64,000 nt of DNA from Cristatella mucedo (lineage: Eukaryota > Bryozoa > Phylactolaemata > Cristatellidae), in the NCBI GenBank assembly GCA_009760855.2, contig WPIO01000147.1, positions 188,001 through 252,000 of the forward strand. Direction: 5' to 3'. A program made the translations under genes and the position numbers. The notes beneath the pieces are model-generated. The model did not search any database. It was not told where the DNA came from and was given only the letters and a program-made list of their open reading frames with translations. Shown here piece after piece: positions 1 through 64,000 of the stretch. Within the stretch, counting starts at the first letter, position 1. Each line of letters opens with the position of its first letter.

Positions 1-82
1 AGTCTGTTTTCCTTACTTCCGAGATCGCTGAAACCTGGTGGCAGAATAGCCGTCGTCACCTGCGCCGCTTTCAAGTTCAAGT
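1..82 (+). CDS. Partial exon of an unidentified gene (methyltransferase-like motif)
   Basis: The first 82 bases are open in frame 1 and stop at a good donor (GTGAGT at 83-88). The 27 codons include LKPGGRIAVVTC, which resembles the loop-and-strand 'LKPGGRL' of Rossmann-fold SAM-dependent methyltransferases. That is the only clue to function. The exon begins before the window and I could not join it to a downstream exon with confidence; an acidic open tail ending at 2101 is one possible 3' end. It could be a chance match, since only one motif is visible. Confidence 0.4.
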
Positions 83-779
83 GTGAGTCTTTCTGCCTCC
101 ATGCTCACGTTTAAGCCCACACACACATAAAAGGCCACTTCCTTAACCTAATTTTCTCCCTACGATTGTATCCTATCTCTAGCCCTATGGTAGCCCCTTT
201 CTGAGCATCTGATCATATGTGGATTTCATTCTCCGCTGAAAGCGTTTTTATCTTGGCATCCAAAATTATGTGAGAGTCAAGAAATCTCTCTTACATTGAT
301 GATTTCAGCAGCTAACTTGTGTCCTATGCTCTTCTGTTTGATCTTTCTACCGACCTTCTCTCCTTGATGAAATGCTGCAACACGAAACTAGCCAACCTCG
401 TGTTGTAACTATGCATTAAACCACTGTTCGTTCATTCCCGCCCAGATGCCCTTTTACTTTACCACTGACTATTTATGCCCACTAACGTACATCTTTGGTA
501 CTGCTCACTAATAAGCATACTTCACAGGGATCACAGCCGTATTTTGGCAGAGCTTCTCCAAATTGTTGTAGGTAAGATAGAATGAATTTGGAATTCCGTC
601 TTCTCACTGCTACTGCTGCTGGACTGAAACCCCAATTTCCCTGCTTGTCGTCTCTCTAAACCGTAAACCACTTACTTCTCAGTATAGCACAATTGCCTAG
701 ACATTGCCTAGACAGCAGCACTGCTTTTAACTGTGGATGTGCCCATGCACACGGCCTGCATGTGCGTGCCTGCCTATGG

Positions 780-805
780 GTGTGTGTGTGCACACACGTG
801 CCTGC

Positions 806-844
<39 letters not shown>
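780..844. repeat. (GT)n microsatellite
   Basis: Almost uninterrupted GT dinucleotides, with a short imperfect CA-containing lead-in. Confidence 0.9.
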
Positions 845-850
<6 letters not shown>

Positions 851-1221
851 ATCTTCTGGTGGTGCCTTGCTACTACAGCTATGAATTAACCAGTCTCAGC
901 TGTTGGCATTTCGGAAGCATTATAATGCTTACACAGTAAATGCTGCTGGATGTTGACTGTCTGCGACAAGCCTGGTGTCACCGTGTGCCATTGCATACCT
1001 CCTAAGAGTTCATTGCATCACCCCCTAGGGTGCTCCATTGCACCTCCGACCACAATTACACCCTTTTCATTGCATTGCATATGCACATTGTACACTGCTT
1101 CGTTGAACATGCCCGTGCTCTGTTGCACTCACCTAGTGCTCCATTGCAGCACCCCCACATGGTGCTTCCTCCCTCACCGTGCTCCTGGCATTCTTGCCCC
1201 CTTGCATTCGATTGCACCCCA

Positions 1222-1272
1222 TCTACCCTCCCTCCCTCCCTCCCTCCCTCCCTCCCTCTGCCCCCCCCCCCA
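1222..1272. repeat. (CCCT)n and poly-C tract
   Basis: CCCT units run directly into about ten consecutive C residues. Confidence 0.85.
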
Positions 1273-1530
1273 AGCGCTCCATTGTATTCCTCCCTTCCAT
1301 TCCTCCCCTCATCAGCATTAGCCTCTGTCTAGCGGCCACTAGATGTCCATAACTGTCTTTAATTACTCCATGGCCTCTACGCTATGCGATTGACTATTCC
1401 TTTTACGAGGTTGGGTTTGAATAACCACGGTTATGAACTTGGTAGCATCCAATATCTTCTGACTGCGTGGTACTAGCCTCGTTCGACTTGGGTTGCACCA
1501 GCAGCGAAGCCGACTGCCAATTGCTACCCG

Positions 1531-1949
1531 TTAAATTCGTTCTGTAACCATATGCATCATTGCCTCAATCTTCTGCTCAGTCAGTCCTTCTCCAGCTCTG
1601 TCTGTGCTTTGCCATGCCAACTTCGTTTTGTCGTTTCCGGCGCTCTCCGGTCGCTCGAACACAGGCTCGCCGAATCTGGCTGAAACAAGCGCACCGATCG
1701 CTAGCGTGCGGTCTGTTGCTCTGCATTGTGCATGTCCGTTGCCATCGTACACGCAAGCTGTTGTGGGGAACAGGCGTGTAACCTGCTCTCGAAGCTTGGT
1801 GCGCTCGGCGACATCCCGCTCTGCAAGCCAATTGCTCGCAATTTGCTGCGTGACTCTGTCCGGGATCTGCGCAGCAGCGGCGGTGCTCCGCTGCGCCTCA
1901 CCGTGCGCTGCCGTTTCAGCTGCTGTCCAACAGTAGACGAGTGCGCCTG
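1531..1949 (-). CDS. Unassigned open reading frame, possible exon
   Basis: On the minus strand one frame is open from just inside 1949 to a TAA at 1531, about 139 codons. Its composition is protein-like and not repetitive: a charged helix-like stretch (LAERDVAERTKLREQ) followed by VYDGNGHAQ and ending in MMHMVTERI. I do not recognise a family. It could be the terminal exon of a gene downstream of WDR91 or an old coding fragment. The plus strand of the same interval is also partly open, so strand and status are uncertain. Confidence 0.35.
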
Positions 1950-2101
1950 TTCATGCTCGACGCCGGCGCTGACGACGATGACGAGGAGGGTGACGACGCA
2001 GGCAGCTCGACCGCTGACAGTACACTCGTGGAGCCGGACGTGATGGTGTCAGCACACGATAACTCAGACATGGACAACAAGGAGAACAGCCGGGTCCTCT
2101 A
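1863..2101 (+). CDS. Possible acidic C-terminal exon ending in a KEN-like tail
   Basis: A plus-strand frame is open from about 1863 to a TAG at 2101. The last ~50 codons encode a very acidic stretch (AGADDDDEEGDD), then a tail containing DNKENS. Such tails are common in regulatory proteins, and KEN is the core of an anaphase-promoting-complex degron, but no family is recognisable. A possible acceptor (TGCGCAG) lies near the start. It overlaps the antisense frame at 1531-1949, and at most one is likely to be real there. Confidence 0.3.
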
Positions 2102-2504
2102 GTCTAGCCGCTTGGCAGCTTGCACGTCGTCCAGCCCTCCGGAGCTGGCACAAGTGCCGTTGCCATGGGCTAGCTAGCGCAGTAGCTCCATAGGTCGGCC
2201 CAAAGCATGGCGGCCAGCGTGCTGCTCTGCCGTCGTCGGCCTATGCAGGAGGACTGGCGTCGTTGCTTCCTTGGTTTCGTTGTATTTAAGAGTTTTGCTC
2301 TAGTTGCTTTGCTAAGTTGCATGAAATACATCCTTTGTTAAAGAGAAAAATAAGAGGCACCTTCAAGCAGGGCTGGAGCACTGCTGCTCGCTTGGCTGCT
2401 CGTCGATGGACGACACTCTGCAGCTAGGCCCCCAGCCATAGACTGCAGTACTAGCTAGCCCCGACCGCACAGTCCTCCGTGGGCATATCCATCAATTGGC
2501 TAGT

Positions 2505-2696
2505 GAATCAGTGGCACTCGAGCAGTAAGGTGCTCATGGTCCAAGGCACGTGACTTGACCCCCGGTCGTGGGTTCGAGTCCTGCACCAGGCAAACCTTTA
2601 TTGTTCCCTTTGCAGCAAATATAAAGCTCCTAGAGAGAGAGAGAGAGAGATTAAGTTCTCTGAGGGTGCTTTATCAAGTGCATTATTATTATTATT

Positions 2697-2698
<2 letters not shown>
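2505..2698 (+). mobile_element. Chimeric tRNA-derived SINE with LINE-A tail
   Basis: The head has a tRNA-like B box (GGGTTCGAGTCC) followed by 'CAGGCAAACCTTTATTG', as in SINE family b. It then switches to the 3' end of LINE family A (GCAAATATAAAGCTCCTAG ... TTAAGTTCTCTGAGGG ... ATTATTATTATT). A short GA expansion interrupts the tail. Confidence 0.7.
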
Positions 2699-2731
<33 letters not shown>

Positions 2732-2735
2732 CTCT
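2698..2735. repeat. (CT)n microsatellite
   Basis: About fifteen CT units directly after the ATT tail of the preceding SINE. Confidence 0.85.
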
Positions 2736-3503
2736 TTATCACATTCCCTCTGCAACAATCATGCAACTTAGTGTAGCACTTACATAGCACCATCAAGTCA
2801 GCAGCTGGGTCAACCTACCAAGTAGTATGCAACACTTAGTGCTTAAGCAAAGAACCTGAAATGCTGAACAGGTTGCACGAGCTCAGAGCATTCCTATGGT
2901 ATTCAGGTCAAATGGATGAACGGAAATTAATAGTTAGCAGGCAATATCAATGTTTCTCTAATACCCACCAGCCGCCCCAGCTCAGGCAGTGCTGCCTAGG
3001 TGATGGTGAACCCTTGCAACCTGCCTCAGAATGATGATCGGTCTATATGCAGTGCCACGGTGAGATTTGAATAATTCGGTAGAAATGCTGTGCCTCATGA
3101 GAACAACAGACTTCCACAGTAGGTACACATTAGTCAAACGAGCATTGCCTACCGTGAAAAAGCATCAAGTTGAGTGATCATTTATCTGAGCTGAGCCAGA
3201 GAATAGATTGCCTGCAGGGCTGTAAGGGACAGAGTGGGGGACTACTGATGGTGTTGTCGTGGTAATAGCACGGCTGGCTGCTTAACCCTATTGACATTTG
3301 TTATAGGCCTCACTCGACACATAGCTTTCAGCTGCTGAGCGGCCTAGGATCACGGCATTTCACTCCTTTAAGTCGGCAACAACAACCAGCAGAGTTTAGG
3401 CCCTGGCCATGCAAGGTCTGGCTGCCAAAGGAAAACTGCAGAGAACTGAGATTTGTGCGTTGCCAAGAATAAAACTTAGCTGCACTGCATGCACGGAATG
3501 CCA

Positions 3504-3509
3504 TTTATT
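3504..3509 (-). terminator. Candidate polyadenylation signal for WDR91
   Basis: AATAAA on the minus strand, about 630 nt past the WDR91 stop codon. It is a single hexamer, so chance occurrence is possible. Confidence 0.25.
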
Positions 3510-4138
3510 TACACCGAGCGCAATACCGTGTGGACTTGGAATCAACGAGTTTACATCGGTATGCCGCTCCGAATGGCATGCTGAACCGAACACGGCAAGC
3601 CAAAAGGAACATGAAGCCACAAAAATTGCACCATCCAGATGACGGAGCCTTAATTAGGAGCCTCCACCAGAAAGAAACGAGAAGAAAGCATAGGCCACGG
3701 CAGCAGACGGCATTGGAAGCCGTGGCATGGAAGGCGTGACGACAAGGCGCTGAGAAATTCCAAGCGATCGAATCGGCGGCAAGACACAGCTGGAGGCTCC
3801 GCTCGTGGCCATCATCGCACGGTCATCGAGCGATTTTTCTGCAAAGCCACTCGGTAGATGATCGATGTTAGCAGATCGTTACACATGATCGATCAGGGAT
3901 CGAAAAGCAGCCTGAATCTCGAAAGTGCTCGCCCTTCGGCAACGGCAGATCGCTCATAGATAGCCCTCGATAGCTGCGATGCTGCCAGCGTCCTTGCGAT
4001 CGTCCTCCGGTGGCTGAGCAGCCCAGTCGTCGTCGGCAGCATCCGGCGGCTCTCATCGAGCGAATGTTCCTGCAGTTCCGGCTGTTGCGATCGCCTGGCA
4101 GTGAAGCCGCTTCGGCGGCGGCGGCAGGGGCCACGCCG

Positions 4139-26548
<22,410 letters not shown>

Positions 26549-26852
26549 CGCGGTACAAAGTTTATCAACGGTCGGCGGACACTTGAAGACGCGGCCTGTT
26601 AAATTTCGGCTAAATTCATACGCCTTATGTACAGATAAGAGTTTTGCGCTGCCGAATCGAGTAACAAACCCTTATATAAGACCCGATCAATGCCCGGGCT
26701 CGGAGTAAAGGGGGCGTTGGCGCTCGAGTCGCTTGCGATTGGCTGACCTAGCTTCCGCTCGGATAGGGCGCATGGGCTGTGGGGGGGCTGGCTGACGTTC
26801 ACCCAGCGAGCACCGGACCTTGCCTCTATCTTCGTGCAGCTGCCGGGCGACC
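26549..26852. promoter_or_regulatory. Probable bidirectional promoter of WDR91 and GLDC
   Basis: Only 304 bp separate the two divergent start codons, with no repeat inside. A TATA-like box (TTATATAAG, 26672-26680) lies about 120 bp from the WDR91 ATG and 170 bp from the GLDC ATG; being nearly symmetrical it could serve either side. An inverted CCAAT box (GATTGG, 26737-26742) lies on the GLDC side. GC and CpG content rise from about 26690 to 27370. Transcription starts are not visible from sequence. Confidence 0.6.
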
Positions 26853-61342
<34,490 letters not shown>

Positions 61343-61694
61343 GTAAGTACTCGGTGCCGGGGCGCAAATGCCGCCGTTGCCACGGTGCTATGACAATCTG
61401 CTGCTGTGCTGGCACCGGCACCTGCACGTTGTTCCTGCTACCGCCACTTACTATGGCTGCAGTGCCACGACTTGGGGCAACGACTACACGGTGTTGTTTG
61501 ACTTATGACTACTTGTTTCATTGAATTCGAAGCTCGTGAACCTACATAGTGATTGCAGGACCTGACACAAAGTAACCCTCACAGTACAAGCTGCATGAAA
61601 GGGCCTGACTCGAGACACGATGGAGCACCGGCTCTACCTGCTACTATAGCTAAGCGAGACTACTGTTGGACTTGACTGTCATCCGGATTAGGGT

Positions 61695-61925
61695 TTGGGC
61701 CGATGTGGAAATGCTGTTTCGGAAGGTTCTGACAGGTTCCGAAAAGTTCCAGATGCCTGTGATAAAAGAAATAAAGTTTTCACAGTTTATGTAAAGCTTC
61801 CCGTGAAATTGAGTGAGTACGTGAGTAACGATGGAATTTCAAGTGTTACGGAAGATAGCGAAAGGAGTAAAAGGAATGCAATTGACGACAAATCATCTGA
61901 GCAACTGCCAGCCTGTCATTCTTGA
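61695..61925 (+). CDS. Small unassigned open frame
   Basis: 76 codons from an ATG, with a non-repetitive, charged second half (VFTVYVKLPVKLSEYVSNDG, VTEDSERSKRN). No family recognised. It does not match the expected GLDC C terminus. Confidence 0.2.
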   Translation: MGRCGNAVSEGSDRFRKVPDACDKRNKVFTVYVKLPVKLSEYVSNDGISSVTEDSERSKRNAIDDKSSEQLPACHS

Positions 61926-62229
61926 GAGGCAAGTGCTGTCATTGTAAAAACGAAGTAATGATGAGCGATAAGAGGGTAGTGTAACTAGCTGTGCATGCAA
62001 AAGGAGCAGAAAACAAAGCACTATGAGCAGTCATAGCCTGCTAATTGACATGGCTGGTGACATAAACAGATCAAACTTCCTGTGGTGTTTGAGAACTAGT
62101 AGCAAGGACTTCCAGCACTCCATCTCCTGGTTGGGAATCGTTGAATTCTTTTTTTGGAGCTACTCCCCTGTTATAGTTTTTATTCCCGACTGTGCCGACA
62201 GTATTTATTGACTGATTTAACAGCCTCGT

Positions 62230-62285
62230 GTGTGTGCACGTGCGTGCGTGTGTGCGTGCGTGTGTGTGCATGCGTGCGTGTGTAT
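62230..62285. repeat. (GT)n-type microsatellite with GC interruptions
   Basis: Alternating GTGT and GCGT units. Confidence 0.8.
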
Positions 62286-62412
62286 AGCCGGCAGAAGAGC
62301 CATAGTGGCCATCCCTGCCACTAGTAGTGTGCAATAAAAAATTGGCTGCTAAAGGATTCGATCCCGTGTCCGGGGTCAGAAAGACCAAGAGCTTTACCTC
62401 TAGAATAAGACC
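62285..62412 (-). mobile_element. SINE family b-like, decayed
   Basis: Reverse complement contains GAGGTAAAGCTCTTGGTCTT, CGGGATCGAATCCTTTAGCA and ATGGCTCTTCTGCCGGCTAT. Confidence 0.55.
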
Positions 62413-62440
62413 TTAGAGTGTACTGTGCTAAATTTGTATA

Positions 62441-63545
62441 CAGTCGTCTTCTTCGTTTATCTCGGCTAATCATTCCCAGACTACCACGATAAGTGAATTT
62501 CTGCGAAGTATGAATCTTAATTTATACCGTATTTGTACGAGTATAATTCACTTGTTTATAAAAAAAATAAAAAAAATTTAAATAAACCTGCGACTAATAC
62601 ACTGCAAGTCAAATAATGTCAAAATTAAAAAAAACTCCTATCTAGACTGCTCAACATGTTCATATTGGATTAACTAGTTCATACTATACTTTACTTTAGC
62701 TGACCATAAACCCTACAATTGCGAATTTCAAACATGCTGGATCGAACTGAAGATGATGCAACCTATGAGGAAAGTGGCGATTCAGACATTGATAATGCTG
62801 CAGAAGACTATGAAGATGTTAGCAGTGATACGGATGACGAGTGTCTTGCTGACTGTAATGATTAAAGCAAACTTATATTAATACAGAATGAGCTATATAT
62901 TCAGTAATAAGTTTTCACTAAATAAAATTCAAAAAATGTCCATGAATTTAGGGTGCGATTTTAGTGTGATTTATTATCATAAAATACGGTAAATCGAATA
63001 TTGTTGTAGTTAGAGCATAGAAAACCTGTTCGCGACCCTCTAGATGTGGATTTTAACATTATTAGAGCCCTCTGAACATGAAAAAATACTCCTTTAGTCA
63101 CCATTACACTCGTATGACTAAAATTAGAGAAAATAAGACATATTAGACATTGCAAATATCATATTATTATGATTATTGTACATATAATTGCACACAGCTC
63201 TTACATGCAACCACTAACCCATGAAAATATTGCAACTTGTTCGATGATTTAGCAGTGAAGATAGAGAGATTTACTGTACAGTAAAGAAAAAGGTTTTTGC
63301 GCACACACTGGGAGCAGCTACATCTGGCGTTAGAGGATTTTTTGGGGGTGGCTCGAATACATAGGCCTACGGTCCATACGTATAGGAATTTTAATTGTAA
63401 TACAGGGGTGTATAATTGACTCAGACAACCGAGCGCAAGCTGTATCATCTTCACTATATCGATCAAGTTTTTAATGAAAATATCTGAAAAACCGAGATAG
63501 AGTGAAGTCACGAGAGTCGAAGCGCAAAGTGGCGAGAGACGACTG
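62441..63545. mobile_element. TIR DNA transposon, non-autonomous, Tc1/mariner-pogo-like
   Basis: Ends CAGTCGTCT... and ...AGACGACTG are inverted repeats and each is flanked by TA, as expected of the Tc1/mariner superfamily. The similarity between the arms extends to a TATCTCGG-like block. About 1.1 kb, with no transposase frame of useful length. It contains the element at 62527-62989. Confidence 0.7.
62527..62989 (+). mobile_element. TIR element nested in the previous one
   Basis: Ends CCGTATTT and AAATACGG are perfect inverted repeats flanked by TA. Inside, a plus-strand frame from 62734 to a TAA near 62864 encodes a very acidic tail (EESGDSDIDNAAEDYEDVSS), like the C-terminal tails of some pogo/CENP-B-type transposases. 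The rest of the protein is absent, so it would be an internally deleted copy. Confidence 0.6.
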
Positions 63546-63711
63546 TACTGCACATTTAATAGTTATGTCCATATTGAAATCCCTGCCCCTCATGGCTGTG
63601 TAGTAGGACAGCAAGTCGCACCGTATTATAGTATACAAGTCGCACACAAAATTCCTTAAGCCAAGTGGGATTGTCTGCTGACGCTATTCGCAGCCGAGGC
63701 ATATATCAAAT

Positions 63712-63852
63712 ATATAATTAGTTTGTATAGCGCCCCAAGAGAACTTAATCTCTATTCAGGCGTTTCACACGTGCCTTGGGGCTCGACCCCACGACCTCAG
63801 CCTTGATCGGGGCAAGCACTTTAATCTCTGGACCAAACCAGCTTGGCATCTG
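63712..63852 (-). mobile_element. tRNA-derived SINE, family a
   Basis: Reverse complement: GCCAAGCTGGTTTGGTCCAG, GGTCGTGGGGTCGAGCCCC, ATAGAGATTAAGTTCTCTTG, GGGCGCTATACAAACTAATT. Confidence 0.9.
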
Positions 63853-64000
63853 CTTCTATGTACAGTTGACAATGTGAACACACTAGCTGCATAGCCTGCT
63901 GCTTGATGGGATACCACTTGTAAGATTCGCCATGCTCCTGGTCTCCTTCACTTTATAGTAATAACAATAATAAGAGCCACAAACATGTATAGCACCTAAA

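Larger units (their letters stand above)
83..1530. other. Gene-poor stretch, intron-like
   Basis: No convincing exon seen. It holds a GT microsatellite (about 780-844), a region of repeated 'CATTGCA' and 'CTCCATTGCA' phrases (about 990-1310) and a C-rich tract. It may be intron of the gene whose exon ends at 82. Confidence 0.5.
2102..4138. other. Intergenic stretch between the left edge and the WDR91 stop
   Basis: No recognisable exon. It contains a chimeric SINE (2505-2698), CT and GA microsatellites, and short antisense-overlapping open frames at 3.4-3.7 kb with no motif. The part next to 4138 should be WDR91 3' untranslated sequence. Confidence 0.5.
61343..64000. other. Downstream of the last visible GLDC exon
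   Basis: Presumably GLDC intron 20. It holds an unassigned open frame, a SINE b, a nested TIR element pair and a SINE a. Confidence 0.55.

Noticed and set aside
780-844. CRISPR-like or satellite array
   Set aside because: Simple GT dinucleotide repeat with no spacer structure.
62023-62211. Open frame starting MSSHSLLIDMAG as the GLDC C-terminal exon
   Set aside because: It resembles the human 'KMSPHSLT' for a few residues only. The expected flanking residues and a phase-compatible acceptor are missing.

Overview
The window is nuclear DNA from an intron-rich animal, most likely an invertebrate. The evidence is long spliced genes with GT-AG introns, L2-type non-LTR retrotransposons with (ATT)n or (ATTAC)n tails, tRNA-derived SINEs, a cut-and-paste DNA transposon and many long microsatellites. 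I cannot fix the phylum from the sequence alone. Nothing looks prokaryotic: there are no operons, no CRISPR array, and no canonical tRNA or rRNA genes (the tRNA-like sequences are SINE heads).

Two conserved genes dominate and point away from each other across a 304-bp gap (26549-26852). To the left, on the minus strand, is a complete WDR91 orthologue: 15 coding exons from 26548 down to 4139, an open frame of 829 codons, every junction in phase. WDR91 acts on endosomes, where with WDR81 it lowers class III PI3-kinase activity during early-to-late endosome conversion. To the right, on the plus strand, is GLDC, the pyridoxal-phosphate P-protein of the mitochondrial glycine cleavage system: 20 coding exons from 26853 to 61342 give about 940 residues with all phases consistent. 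The last ~80 residues should lie beyond 64000. The gap carries a TATA-like box and an inverted CCAAT box inside a GC-rich stretch, so it is probably a bidirectional promoter. The two genes have no known pathway in common.

Layout: 1-82 is the end of a partial exon of an unidentified plus-strand gene; 83-4138 is mostly gene-poor, with an unassigned open stretch near 1.5-2.1 kb; 4139-26548 is WDR91; 26549-26852 is the shared promoter; 26853-61342 is GLDC; 61343-64000 lies downstream of the last visible GLDC exon and holds a nested pair of TIR elements. The introns are filled with decayed copies of two L2-like LINE families (called A and B here), two tRNA-derived SINE families (a and b) and simple repeats.

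The most interesting non-genic signals are: SINE family a ends in the same 3' tail as LINE family A; a near-perfect long hairpin sits in GLDC intron 8; an unnamed ~215-bp repeat is present in GLDC introns 5 and 7; one TIR element lies inside another at the right edge; and unassigned coding-like minus-strand sequence occurs inside WDR91 intron 12 and at 1.5-1.95 kb. I did not find a new multi-gene system. All names rest on recognising protein families by eye; no search was run.
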